From assembly GCA_034766995.1 (NCBI GenBank), contig CM068316.1:12104500-12168499 (forward strand): a stretch of 64,000 bases of DNA, read 5' to 3'. Position 1 is the stretch's first letter. Each line of letters begins with the position of its first letter. A program made the translations under genes and the position numbers. Of this stretch, positions 11,533-23,610 are shown piece after piece. This DNA is from Acanthacorydalis orientalis (taxonomy: Eukaryota; Arthropoda; Insecta; Megaloptera; Corydalidae). The notes below the pieces were generated by a model. The model searched no databases and had not been told where the DNA came from. It saw only the letters and a program-made list of their open reading frames with translations.

Positions 11533-14215
11533 TCAAATATGTTTTAAATTCCTTTTACAGACATACTGTTACAAGAAATAAGGTTTTCACTATTAAAATT
11601 TTATTTTATTAAAAAAAATATTTAAAAATCAGTTGGTCAACATTGCTAAACAATCATTGATCTCCAGTTCTATTTCGATAATAGTATTAAATATGAAATC
11701 ATTCGTTTATAAATCGAAATATTGTAATTTATAATTCGTGATTAATTTAGTAACGAATAATTAACGAACGAACTTAACTTTTTTTTAATACAATTCTTTC
11801 AAGTTGAATGCACCGTAATTTGAATAAATTATCATATACATACATATGCTCTTATCTCATGAAATGTATTGATAAAGTAGACTAATTGATATTTTTTTTT
11901 TGTATGTTTCGTGTCAATAAATTTGTTGATCAGTATTTATTGACCAATTTATTTTCAATTAAAGTCTATTCTGCATAAAATTGAATTCAATAATGGGTTC
12001 AATTGTAAAACTAATTTGAAAATTAATTTAGTTATAGTATGTACTGATTGAAAAAATCAATGATACACATACATCTTATATATTATTTATTTAATTCAAT
12101 TTCGTGACTTTCAATAAATAACAAGGTCATTTTATTGAATAATTTCATTATTAATTTGAGTAGTTTTTTTATTTATCAACTGTTTTGAATAGAGACACAA
12201 TTTGTCGTAAACGGGCTGTAAATTAACCTTTTTTTTATTAAAAGAATGTAATGTATCAGTGAAAACAATTTGTAATTATACTATTTGTCTGCATTTAATA
12301 TTTATAATTCGATAATAACGGTAATAAATACTTTCAAAATAGTAGTATAATAAAAATCATGTTTATTACGAAACAAAATTTAAAAGTTGGAACAAAGAAT
12401 TCTGATTTTTTTTCGATAATTGGTTGGGAATTCCAAACAAAATGGCATTTATGAAGTTTTGTAGAAAAACATAGTCTTAAAAAAATGTGATTTTATAAAA
12501 ATTAATCATTTAAATATATAACTTTCATTAAAGTCACCATTTAAAAAATAAATACTTTTGTAGATATGATTGGTAATAAAAAAAAAACTATTGTATTGTA
12601 TTGTACAGCCTAGACGACTGCAATGCTGATACCTCCACAGAAAATGTTTTGTAATTGTGAGTTACAATAGTTGTTAATTAATTTTGAATGTGTTTTATTT
12701 AGTCCTGGCAGTATAAAGAATCAAACATTTGAAAAGAATCAGTTAAAGTTTTGAATAATATTGTTGAACAATAGGTAAGCTAATTAGATTTTAATATTTA
12801 ATAAAAATATATGACGTATTCGCAATAGAGTTTTTGCATTGTGGCTAAATTTACGTTTTCAAATTAATTATTTTCTTATCCTACAAACAAATGAAAACAT
12901 TTTCTGATTAAAAATTTTTTTTAAACTGATCTAACGTACATTATCTTTTAATCTTCTTTTTTAACACATTTATGTTTTCAACAAACAAATTAAAATACTC
13001 TACTGTGGTTAACTTAACTAACTACTGGTGACTGATATAAACTGATATAAAATCTACAATATGTTAGTTGATCATTGATTTTTATAAATAATCGAATAGT
13101 TTTCGGAGCTCCAGTCCATTTTTATCATATGTCAAGTCACTCTATGTAACTATTGTATTCTGAACTAAAATTACGTATAGATTTATCGAAATGTAATATC
13201 ACGTTTGACCCACAATTGGGAAATATACATAAATAAAGATCAACGAGTTAAAAAAAATATATCAATCAAATTTACAAACACTACCTGCATATGAATACAA
13301 ATATGTAAATAAGTTGATTTGTTTACTCAATTCATAATAAAACTAGGTCAAATTAGTACGCTTCTATATAGTATTTATCACATGTGGATCGTCAGTGATT
13401 TATTTATGGTTTGTTGATTATTATAGGCTGGTGTTAATTATTATATTTATTGTAAATATTACTGTATCAATAATTTGATACAATAAATCCACGCAATCAT
13501 TTATTAAAATTATTATTCGCAATACTAACATAATTTTACATTTAGTCTACTATTCATTCATATAAAGGCAATAATTTGGATTCGTGTTTAATGTTCTTCA
13601 AAATAAATCGAGTAAAATATTTTTTAGACAGCAATACATTATTAATGTCTAAAAAAGACAAGTTTTATAGTTTTAGTTTTATAGTTTTTTTAGTTTTATA
13701 GTTTTCTCTAAGACAGTTTTTCATCTTTTAATAAATTTTTAACTTTGTTGAAAAAAATAGTATAATAAAAAATGTTTACAGTCAAAAATTATTACTGCTT
13801 TGGAGGTATGACTGAAAGTAGGAAGATGAAATAAAAGTTCACTTTTGTAAAACCATTGTATTTTTTTTAAATTGATTATTGAATCGAATGAGCGTTGGTG
13901 AAGAATAACATCCTTCTCATTTACTCAAGTTATTCGTTTTGAAAGGAGATTGATGCATTCTTTCAAGTTGTTCTTAATAAATATCTGTGGTAATATTATG
14001 ACCTTAATTCTCTCTTTCAAAATAAACGAGGCATTTCATTTCCATCCATTCGCATAACGTTATTTATTTAAGGATGTAATTAAACTTTTAAATCAGGAGC
14101 ATGCTCACTTTCAGAAATTTTTATAGTGAATACATATTTGTTATAAGTATGTATTATTCAAAATTGAAAAATCTGTAACAAGTATAAATACAAATTATAG
14201 GCTTGCATAATTTGT
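10200..14215. other. AT-rich unique DNA
   Basis: About 4 kb in which I see only a TA array (11474-11528) and a short AGTTTTATAGTTTT tandem repeat at 13660-13705. No splice-framed exons, RNA genes or transposon ends were recognised. Confidence 0.45.
11474..11528. repeat. (TA)n microsatellite
   Basis: Uninterrupted TA run. Confidence 0.95.
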
Positions 14216-14219
14216 TAGA

Positions 14220-14460
14220 TCAGTAAGAGGGTCCCTTCGTGGATCATTCTGGACCTCATCTAACTGAACTGCGAGAAATGACTTCGTCGAGGGGTTACGA
14301 AAAATGTTTCACTTCTTAACGAAAACCTCGATTCACGAGATCAACAGATAATTAAGAAATGCGTATTTTGAACCTCTGCAAGACACTGATGCTGTCTGTC
14401 TACTTAGCAGAGGGAGGTGGGAGTTAATCAAGATTCGCGACTGGAGTATAATTTGCAAGT
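14220..14460. other. G+C-richer unassigned island
   Basis: About 240 bases with near-normal base composition in a very AT-rich setting, for example GGGTCCCTTCGTGGATCATT and GCAGAGGGAGGTGGGAG. One plus-strand frame is open from about 14352 onwards, but none has a clear start or domain. It could be a conserved non-coding element, an exon or an old repeat. Confidence 0.4.
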
Positions 14461-14464
14461 CTAT

Positions 14465-16025
14465 AAAATTTGTTTTATTTTTATTAAACACATCACACAG
14501 TTATAAAAAAAATAAGATTTGTATTAATACAAGTTATAAATTTTTAAGAATTTTGTATAGTACCTGTTTCTAACAAACATGGGCGTAACGTAAAGGCAGT
14601 TTTCTAATTATTATCTTCTGTGCTTCTTTTTAACACACAATATTCACTTTTTATTACTAGAAATAATTAAACCGAGAAAAAACTCGTTGTTGTTCAATTA
14701 ATAAATACCTACATATTTGTTTTCTATACAATGTCGTTCTGTCAATAGAAACTGTACTTATATTCCACACGTTGATTCTTTTGCAAGATCATATTGACAC
14801 TAGTAACCATTGTAGGAATTTCTGTAATTAAATAAAAAAAAACATACACTTCAGTAAACGTGCAAATATTTCAGTAACAATTAGCTAATATTAATTGTTT
14901 TTTTTTAGAAATTAGATTTAAATTGATAGTCATGGATTGGTTTTAAATTTGACATTATGTCGTTTGCTTATGATTTTTTATATAAAAAAATGTTTAATGC
15001 TTAATTTAAATAATTATATTAATAGTATATATACGAGTATATACATATATTGATTTATTAATGAATTAATTAACGTAGTTACTAGTAATTTAAGTAAAAT
15101 TCCAGTGTAAATGAATTAATGTGACACTACATATTTAATGGGTACAAAAAAAAATAAAAAAATATTCAGTTAGTCATAATAAAACAAGTAGATTTACAGT
15201 TTCACTTCTCACACTGCCATTCATTCGTTTAAACAGTAAAACGCGATTTTCATGATGGAACTTATTTAGTCAATATTTTTCTTGGTATCTATAACATTTT
15301 CTACTTTAAGTATGTATCTAGGTTTAGTTGCATTTTTATATTTAAACTGATCTATAAGAGAGTTGTGTTAAGGAAAGTTGAATAATAAGTGAACTTTTTT
15401 CTGTACATTGCATGTAAGAAAGCTTTTATTTTAAATTACTTTTATGTTTATTCCATGTTTTTTTTGTATAATAGTATATAATTTGTCACAATATTAATAT
15501 ACATTGTTACTAGCTACTCTATTCACCATTATTTAGATACAATTTTGTATTGTCTGTATAACAAATACTGACTTTTCTTACAATTGATAATATTTCCAAA
15601 CTTTTTATGTAAATCTTAGGGAAATAAACTCCAAGGTTCGTGTGTCATTTAACTTTAAAGATATTTAAAAGGATTTACACACTTCTGATCATACTTTTAT
15701 CTAATAAATCATTACTTGACTGAAAGCTATCAATGATTTCAAAATTTTTGTCTTAGAAAATTGTTGTCATTACTTAGAATTTGTGATAATATCCCGTCTC
15801 GTCTTGAAAATTTGTAGATTGTTCCTTTACATGACTTTATCTGTCTGACATTCTGAAAAGTTCGACTTGTTTCAGCCTTGAATTAATCTTAAAGTAACAA
15901 CGAATTATGTGATATAAAAATATTATTAAAATCAATTCAGTAGTTTGTAAGTTTTTGTGTTGAATGCAACCCAAAAGATTAAGCGACTAACAATTGTACT
16001 TTCTTACATACAAGATTAAGGCAAA
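14465..16025. other. AT-rich unique DNA
   Basis: Nothing recognisable beyond simple A or T runs. Confidence 0.45.
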
Positions 16026-16030
16026 AGATG

Positions 16031-16110
16031 TTAAGTTGGTGGAAAAATAATTGGGGTTTATGACATGCAAATTCATATGAAAAACCGTAATTATTTTCCT
16101 ACTGACTTAA
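16031..16110. mobile_element. 80-bp palindromic remnant of mariner family M1, copy B
   Basis: The outer ends are TTAAGTTGGTGGAAAAATAA and ATTATTTTCCTACTGACTTAA, a degenerate pair of the family M1 terminal repeats, separated by only about 20 bases. The inner left part (TTATGACATGCAAATTCATA) is the reverse complement of the sequence next to the right end of copy A. The remnant is therefore two element ends joined with all coding DNA removed. TA follows the right end (16111-16112); the left target base pair has decayed to TG. Confidence 0.8.
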
Positions 16111-16133
16111 TATTTTAAGTTAAATTAAATATA

Positions 16134-16930
16134 CGAGGGTCGTGTGATAAGTATGGTAGAAAAGCAAGTTAAATACCGTTTATTGGAAAAAATCAATTTT
16201 ATTTCTCTACATAGTCTCGATTGAGGGCTATACACGTAGTCCAGCGAGTCTGTAATGTACTCATACGCATTGACGGCGGCGATGACGTCCTCATTCGATG
16301 ATAATTTCTTCCTAACGAGCTAAATTTTTAAGTTTGGAAGGAGGAAGAATTTGCACGAGACCAAGTGCGGAGAACAGGGTGGATGAGGAATCAGTTTGAA
16401 GCCTAATTTGTGCAATTTTGCTATTGAGACCGATGATTTATGTGACAGCACGCATTGTCCTGGTGAAAGAGCAACTTTTTGTGCTCCAACTTGACCGTTT
16501 TTATTTCAGCTGTTCTTTCAAACGGTCCAATAATGTTGAATAATAGGCTTCTATTATCATTTTTCCCTTCAATAAGTTCGATCAGGATGATTCCCTGGGA
16601 ATCACAAAAAACAGTAGCCATCATCTTCTCAGCCGACAAAACGGTTTTCGCCTTCTTCGAAGCACTTTCACCAGTCGTTATCCACTGCTTTGACTGCTGT
16701 TTTGACTAATTTGTGTACTGGTGGATCCATGTTTCATTACGGCGACAAATCGGGACAAATAGGTCTGTTCGTTTTTTTCCATTTTAGCAGCAACTGCTAC
16801 AATGCTCGCGTCAAACATCTGTGGAATGTGTACAACGCGTCGCTTCTGGCTGAAATTTTGCCAATGCTAGTTTGAAAAGTGACACTCTATAACTGTGACG
16901 TTACCAAATGAATGGTCGAAACGATCCACG
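16134..16930 (-). mobile_element. Degenerate mariner (family M2), copy C
   Basis: The left end starts CGAGGGTCGTGTGATAAGTA after TA (16132-16133). The right end closes with AACGATCCACG before TA (16931-16932), with about 35 bases lost just inside it compared with copy D. The transposase reads on the minus strand from ATG at 16782 to a stop at 16199. Its recognisable middle (16639-16421) gives SAEKMMATVFCDSQGI and the second catalytic aspartate in LFHQDNACCH. Further on, PHPPCSPHLVSCKFFLLPNL shows that the third catalytic aspartate is now Lys. Most of the N-terminal DNA-binding region is deleted. Plus-strand frames at 16479-16709 and 16690-16875 are antisense shadows of this gene. Confidence 0.85.
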
Positions 16931-16939
16931 TATAATCTT

Positions 16940-18480
16940 AAAAACGCGCAACTAAAAAGATATAGAAAAATGTATGGAATTACATTAATTATTGGATATG
17001 ACTAATCGACAGTATATATATGAAAAAAATTAAATACCCCGTAAGTTATATAATTAATAATTAAGTTCACTATATAGATCCATAATGTTTTGTAAAGTTT
17101 TACTTTCTATACTGCTGGTAGACAAAAGTGTGTTAAAATTATTAAGAGTTAACATAGAATTATGATTTATGTTTCAATAATAAGAATATAAATGTCTTAT
17201 TTTAATTTTAAATGATTGTAATCAATATTTACAACGGTGTGTTTCATATGAAGTATTCGTATATCACCTAATTTTATTCAATATATTTAATGCTGAATCA
17301 TCCGTCATAAGATTCAATAGGGTGCAAGAGTTAAAAATGACATTAAATAAATAATGTCTTAATATTTGTGTGTAAATGATATCATTGAGTATATATATAC
17401 AGGCATTTATTTTTTAAACAAGCAGTTGTGTGGTTAAAATATGCTGGTTTTTGTATTGGCATAACGTTGTAAAAAAACAAAACAATTTATTGCAAAATTG
17501 TAAAGTAACAATCGTTTCATTTGAACAACAATGACTGGCGACTTAAATTCTATGGTTCATTTTTGCAGTTTAAAATGTTTATCAGTTGTTCATGCATGAC
17601 TTTTTCTTTCTGACGAAGTACATTTTCGTTTTCGAAGGAAGATTAACAAAAACAATGAATGAATAAACACAAGTAATAAAAATACAATGTGTTCTTTCAC
17701 GGTTCAGCGCATGTAATAGATTATCTGACAACGTTTTTATCGTGTTTTATTTTAAGAAATTTTATATAAACTACATCAAAATATTAATTAAATTTATCGA
17801 ATAATGCTCAAGCAATAAAAATACCAATTTGTAAGTGATTCAGTATTTTTAAGACAGTATTTTTTTTATAAAAAAATTGTATCATTAAGATTTTGGTATG
17901 AATAAAAGAGTTGAATGGATTTGATTTTATAACTTTTTGTAAAATAATTGAAAAAGCATTTATTGATAATTGAGAATAATACAGCAGAAATTATAGATCT
18001 ATAAACATACCAGTTTAGTGCGAAATATAAAAGATATTCTATTTTTCTCCACCAAATAAATTAAATTACGATAGAAGAAATGTCAGAAATTTTATTTGTG
18101 TGTTTAGTAGATCAATGAAATCATAGATCTAATGAACGCTTAGTATTTTAGTACAGGAAGTACGATATTAAAAATAATCCTTGGCATGTTCGAAATTCTT
18201 TTATGTTTAGAAAAAACATTCTATTCTGGCTTATATATTTTTTTGTAGTAAGAAAAATATGATTATGATTTATAGTGCATCGATTTTTTTCGTCAGTAAA
18301 ACTTTTACATTCTTTTTAGATATATTTGATATATCAAAACGCACTAGTTCAAACGAAGTTAATTAATGAAAGCTGTCAACTGGTATTTATTTTAAAAATA
18401 TTTCTATTTCATTTATAATGGTATATAAAAATGTATCTCTTACAATCTTTATCTATTTGTGAATCGACTAATGAAAATTA
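16940..18480. other. AT-rich unique DNA
   Basis: No gene or repeat recognised. Confidence 0.45.
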
Positions 18481-18490
18481 AATATAATAT

Positions 18491-18541
18491 TATATCTATC
18501 TATCTATCTATCTATCTATATATATATATATATATATATAT
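18491..18541. repeat. (TATC)n(TA)n microsatellite
   Basis: About seven TATC units followed by TA. Confidence 0.95.
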
Positions 18542-18802
18542 GTTTGAAAATAATATAATTATAATAGTATTAAAGTATAAAACTTACATGAAAACAGTCA
18601 TTAAAATAATTGAAATATGTACGTAAATACAAACACTGTTTAGTTTTAGATAAAAATAGAACATAGCTGTTTTTTGTATGTTTATTCCACAAGACTTAGT
18701 TTTATTTTCATCTCTGTACATTGAAGTAAAGAAAATAAGAACTGAACAATAATTCAAGTACAAATATTTAGATTATGTATGAATGTAAATAAATGTTTCT
18801 TC

Positions 18803-18806
<4 letters not shown>

Positions 18807-18866
<60 letters not shown>

Positions 18867-18892
18867 ATATATATACTCACACACACACACAC
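18807..18892. repeat. (TA)n(TG)n...(CA)n microsatellite
   Basis: TA run, TG run, TATATATAC, then a CA run that abuts the end of the mariner fragment at 18892. Confidence 0.95.
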
Positions 18893-19453
18893 GAGGGTAA
18901 CTCCAAATATTCTTCGCCTAGATAGGAATGTAAATGAAAAAACAATATTTTATTATTTTTCTATATAATACCCTTCAACTTCATTATATTTTTTACAACG
19001 CTCAATTAGCATTTCATTACCGTTATAAAAAATAATTTTCTGTTTTCTGTTAAAGTGGTCAGTTACCCATGTTTTTAGTTGATTGAAATCATTAAAACAT
19101 TGTCCACGTAAAACATTTTTCAAATTATCAAAAAGGTAATAGTCGCTAGCGCCGTAGGATGGCTGATTAAGTTCTTGGAAGCCACACTCTCGAATAGCGA
19201 CTTGAGAAACCGTATCAGTGTGAACCGGTGCATTATCGTACAATATGCGCAATTCTTTTGTTACTTTTTCATGTCGTTTTTCGCAAGTATTATCCTCCAG
19301 TTTATGTAGAAATGTTCCATAATATAGGCCATTAACAGTGGTATTGCATTCCTTAAAATTTATTAATAAAATAACCTTGTAATTCCAAAAATTGTGACCA
19401 TGATCTTTTTTATGGTTTGAAAGACCATTACTTTTCTCGAGGGAGCGATTCAC
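18892..19453 (-). mobile_element. Mariner-type element fragment, C-terminal transposase
   Basis: A CGAGGGTAACTCC terminus sits at 18892. A minus-strand frame of 166 residues runs inward (19453-18953). It contains ILYDNAPVHT, the second catalytic aspartate; SYGASDYYLFDNLKNVLRG, the third aspartate in the SDYYLF context; and a typical C-terminus (KYNEVEGYYIEK). The arrangement matches mariner-type transposases found in many invertebrates. The N-terminal DNA-binding domain and the first catalytic aspartate are missing, so the copy is 5'-truncated near 19453. The reading frame is unusually intact for this window, suggesting a younger insertion than its neighbours. No second terminal repeat was found. 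Confidence 0.8.
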
Positions 19454-19547
19454 GTGCTCACCGCCACATTAACAACATACACCCTCCTACATATAACAAG
19501 TAATTAAAATTTTAACAAATATTAAACAAACGTACCTAGATAGCATA

Positions 19548-20428
19548 CGAGGATCGTTTGATAAGTATGGTAAAAAAAGCAAGTTTTAGATACAATTTTG
19601 AAAAAAAATCGATTTTATTTTTCAACACAATCTCCATTGAGAGCTGTACACTTGTTCAAGCGAGTCTGCAAAATACTCGTACCTATTGACGGCGGCGATG
19701 CTATCCTCATTCGACGAGAATTTCTACCCACCGATCTAAATTTTCAAGTTTAGAAAGAGGAAGAAGTCGCATGGGACCAAGTCCGCAGAATAGGGTGGGT
19801 GAGGAATCAATTCTCAGCTTAATTCGTGTAATTTTGTCATTGGGTTAAAATGTCCTTTCGTGTGCGTTTTTGATTGAGTCAACAATCGCTATACCCATTC
19901 CGCACACAGTGTTTTCATGTGCAATTTTTCTTGCAGAATATTGTGTACTCGTTCACTTGAGATGCCTGCAGTCTCAGTAATCTCGTGCATTTTCACTCGG
20001 CGGTCTTCCATACCGATACCGTGGATTTTTCAACGATATCTGTCGTGGTGACATGAACTGGGCGTCCAGAGCGCGCTTCATCTTCAGTGCATGTTCAACC
20101 ACGTTTAAACTCATTTATCCAGAAATAAACAGTCTTCAATGCTGGTACGGAGTTCCCATGAACTTCGTTGAACTCCCCTTTGATCTAGACCGACCGACCA
20201 TTTTTTCAAATAAAAATGTTTTATCACAGCGCGGAACTCGTTTTTCCATTTTGCGGCAACTACTACAATGCTCGGCTTCAAACATCTGTAGAACGTGAAC
20301 AGTGCGTCGTTTCTGGCTAAAATTTCACCTATGCTAGTTTGAAAAGTCACACTTGATAGCCTTGACATTATCAAATGAATGATGGCGCTATCTCATATAA
20401 ATTTACCAAACTTATCAAACGTCCCTCG
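19548..20428 (-). mobile_element. Degenerate mariner (family M2), copy D
   Basis: This is a complete element by its ends: CGAGGATCGTTTGATAAGTA on the left, ACTTATCAAACGTCCCTCG on the right, and TA duplications at 19546-19547 and 20429-20430. The transposase runs on the minus strand from ATG 20249 to a stop at 19615, about 0.64 kb against about 1.0 kb for a complete mariner gene. The DNA-binding part is visible (VIKHFYLKKW), as is a C-terminal PHPPY-ADLVPCDFFLF block keeping the third catalytic aspartate. The central region with the first two aspartates is deleted, and stops and frameshifts occur throughout. Plus-strand frame 20053-20298 is antisense. Confidence 0.85.
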
Positions 20429-20429
20429 T

Positions 20430-21166
20430 ACAATCATATTTTATTAACAAAGAATTGAGATAATAATCATCTATATATAAAAATCAAAGTTCTGTCATTG
20501 TTACCGACATTCTAATGAAAAGAATAATTTTAGTCAGTTTTTATTATAGATTACTCTAGATTCGTTTTTATGTAGATTATTTGGTTTTATACAAATTTTC
20601 GTATCTAAATCTATCACGAAATAACTGTCATGTTGCGCTCTTTAGGAATTTAAACGTATGAATCATTTTTCATAACTGTAACTTTTTTTTATTTAACGAG
20701 CTTCTACTTAAAACTAACCATAAAAAAGAATACATCATAAAATAAGATTGAAATATTTTTAAACGACATTTCGTTTTTAAATAAACGAAACATGCAAAAA
20801 TAATAATTTCGGTGAATATTTATATAAAAATTATAATGCGTGTATATATTATAGCAATAAATTATGTTTAAGGTATTTAAAAATGTTTGTTGAATATTTT
20901 TTTAATAACAGCATAAAAATAATTAAAACATCATAGATTCTGTTTTGAAAACGAAATCGTTTTTTTAAACAAAATATTTTATACTTATGTAAATTAAAAC
21001 TTGAATTTTGTATATTTATTTAGTATTAAAAAACATGTTATTATTGACATTAAAGTATTGATTCAATAATAAAAATTAATAGACGAAGTATTGAAAATCA
21101 GTAATAAAATATCTCCTAAGGTTGTATTTATCCATGAATAGAATTTCATCTTTTATGAATAAAAAA

Positions 21167-21223
<57 letters not shown>

Positions 21224-22185
21224 TTGATATTTGTTATTAATTTAATAACACATTGACTTAAGAAATGAATATATTTACAAAAGAAAAGGAATCCAATTGA
21301 CGAGATTAAACAGATGATTATTTGTGTATATACATTATTACTGTAATTTGAAACCAGTGTTATATTAAGTACGCTATAAATCTTATTGTCCACTTTGAGA
21401 TTGCTTTCTATAAAAATAAAACGAACGTGCAGCATGTGAATAGGAAATTGTAATTGAAATAAACAAAAAATAAAACTAGAACACAACCGTTCGCTATATA
21501 TAAAGTCGGTAGATTTACGACTGCATCAGAATTAATGACTGGCAACTTGTTCTAAGTTTTTATTAAAAATAATACGTTGAAATAAGTTCAGTCAACCAGC
21601 TTTTGAATTTTTTTTATCAATAAGCTGATGTCTAATAGTGTACCAATGACATATCGTTATTAAATGTTTACAACGTCATATTGTGCGGATTCTCTTTGTG
21701 CTAAATTGTTTTTTTAATATTTTTGACAGATGCTGTCGTATAAAATAAAATTAGACCTCGTTCAGTGTTGCAAATAAAAAAGAAATGAACACTTTTGATA
21801 ACAAATGCAGACAAAATACAGACTAAATTGAAATAACAGATTTGAAATTAAATGAAGATGTTAAATATCATACTGAATTCATTTATTGAGTAATCGAAGT
21901 TTGAGTTTCCAAGAAATAATTCTATGAAATTGTAAAACTAAGAATGTATTCTTCATTTTATGTTATTTAACTTGAAGAAAAGTGCCGAATGAAATTAATT
22001 TTGAAAATATTTAGTTTCATTATTCATTCATAAATAATAACTGGGTTTTTTTTTAAAAAAGAAATATTTTTTCAATGATTTATTATCATCAGAAAATCAT
22101 ATTTATTTAACAGTATATTGAATAAAACGTAGGTAAAAACATGTTAAAAATATATTTTATAATTATTTTTTTTATAATTCTTTTT
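20430..22185. other. AT-rich unique DNA
   Basis: Only the TA array at 21169-21221 is clear. TCTATATATAAAAATCAAAG at 20470 resembles the start of some Helitrons, but no matching end was found. Confidence 0.4.
21169..21221. repeat. (TA)n microsatellite
   Basis: Uninterrupted TA run; the minus-strand 136-codon frame crossing it is not coding. Confidence 0.95.
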
Positions 22186-22193
22186 ATTTTAAT

Positions 22194-22322
22194 AACACTA
22201 ATAACATTTTCACTCTCCACAAACCACATTTTTTTCCAACCAAAAATGTTCAATAAATATTTTATGGTTTGCAGGAGAGTGAAATTTTTATCTATGAAAG
22301 TGATTTAGGTGTAGTGTCAAAA
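22194..22322. repeat. FB1 foldback repeat, compact copy
   Basis: The left arm, TTTTCACTCTCCACAAACCA, pairs with the right arm, TGGTTTGCAGGAGAGTGAAA. The outer bases AACACTAATA and GTGTAGTGTC correspond to the ends of other copies, and AACCAAAAATGTTCAATAAA lies at the fold. Confidence 0.6.
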
Positions 22323-22522
22323 ATTATATTTTAACAATGTCACTGCCATAATAAAATTTATTTTACAAGCATTATTTAAAAAAGTATTAAACATTAAGTA
22401 AGACCTCTAAAAATTTGAATATGTTTAATAGAAAATGTTTCTCATAAAAGTTTATTTTTAATCAGATTTTCATTATAATTGTCTTTTTTGTATCTGTAAT
22501 CCTGCTGATTTGTTTTTCTATT

Positions 22523-22580
22523 GGTCTTTGTCCTTTTGGATTTGCTAAATGTCTGCTTTTCACCAATAGTTTCAGCACAA
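22523..22580. repeat. FB2 repeat, single arm
   Basis: GTCTTTGTCCTTTTGGATTT ... CACCAATAGTTTCAGCAC is the reverse complement of the right arm of the copy at 10047-10192. No partner arm is adjacent. Confidence 0.5.
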
Positions 22581-22741
22581 GTATGAAACTAGGAGTGTAG
22601 AAAAAACACTTAACTTGTCCAAAAATCAAGAGGATTACAATTAATCAGATTCGTTTTAAAATAAAATTAACTTGTTTATTTTCTAGATCTGATAATTTAT
22701 TAGTATCATTTATTATTATATCAAAATTAACTATTGTCTTG

Positions 22742-22902
22742 GTGGACTTTGTTCTTTTGGATCATTTAAATTTCTGTTTCCATTATTATTTGAAACATAT
22801 GTTATCGTAGTTGGGTTTATATAAATATACCTGAAAATGGCACATATACAGAAACTAGTAATAGAAAACAGAAGTTCAAGTGATTTTCAAGAACCAACAC
22901 AG
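22742..22902. repeat. FB2 foldback repeat
   Basis: The left arm, TTCTTTTGGATCATTTAAAT then TTCTGTTTCCATTATTA, is inverted against the right arm, ACTAGTAATAGAAAACAGAA then GTTCAAGTGATTTTCAAGAA. Confidence 0.6.
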
Positions 22903-23067
22903 TAAGGTCACCGCATTAACAGGATTATAAGTATAAAATATCTAATTGTAATTTTAATATCGATCAGTTTAATTTTACAAAAGAATGGAAATATGATAAT
23001 TTTTTTAATATCATCTTGACTGACAAATTGGCACGTTGTTCTTGTAGAGAAGAAACACGGAGATATC

Positions 23068-23139
23068 GGGGATATAGCTCAGTGGTAGAGCATTCGACTG
23101 CAGATCGAGAGGTCCCTGGTTCAAATCCGGGTGTCCCCT
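23068..23139 (+). tRNA. tRNA-Cys (anticodon GCA), copy 1
   Basis: A 72-nt cloverleaf. The acceptor stem GGGGATA pairs with TGTCCCC, with one T-G pair. The D arm contains TAGCTCAGTGGTAGAGC (internal box A). The anticodon loop is CTGCAGA with GCA, and the T arm is CCTGGTTCAAATCCGGG (internal box B). The discriminator base is T, as expected for cysteine tRNAs. CCA is not encoded and there is no intron, consistent with a nuclear gene. A TTTT pol III terminator follows at 23151-23154. It is identical base for base to the copy at 29630-29701, while the flanks are unrelated. Confidence 0.98.
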
Positions 23140-23150
23140 TACTTCAAGTA

Positions 23151-23154
23151 TTTT
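23151..23154 (+). terminator. Pol III T-run terminator of tRNA-Cys 1
   Basis: First run of four T residues after the tRNA body, 12 bases downstream. Confidence 0.7.
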
Positions 23155-23610
23155 GTTAAAGTGTACGAATTGAAATGCAGAATTGTTTTAGAATTTATAT
23201 AAAACTATAATCACTGATATTGATGTTCGGTACTCCTTTTCAAGTAATTAAGTCCTTAAATATAAGAATATCTTAATTGCAAAATTTCATGTTTATAAAA
23301 GGAGCAGTTTGAAATTTGTATTAATTTTAAAATGTAGATGAAAATTCAAATAAATATGTAAGTAAACATGGTAGACAAGTGAAATGTAATAAATACACGT
23401 TCTTTATAAATTGTAATAGAAGCTATTGTCTTACAGGGCATTAGGATTTTTTTAAGAAGTATAATAATTAAATGTAGTTGATTAATTTATTTTTTGTGTT
23501 TGAAATAAATAATGCAAAATATATATTAATAGCCAATTATTATGTTAAAATTCCAGAATTGATAAAAATTATATTTTTTAAAAAAAATTACTAAAGATGG
23601 AATTAGTTTT

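Noticed and set aside
13660..13710. AGTTTTATAGTTTT tandem repeat as a functional element
   Set aside because: Short, imperfect and of low complexity; likely slippage.
16479..16875. Plus-strand open frames
   Set aside because: Antisense to the mariner C transposase, which explains them fully.
20053..20298. Plus-strand frame of 81 codons
   Set aside because: Antisense to mariner D.
20470..20510. Helitron 5' end (TCTATATATAAAAATCAAAG)
   Set aside because: Suggestive start, but with no matching CTRR end nearby and in AT-rich DNA where such strings are common.
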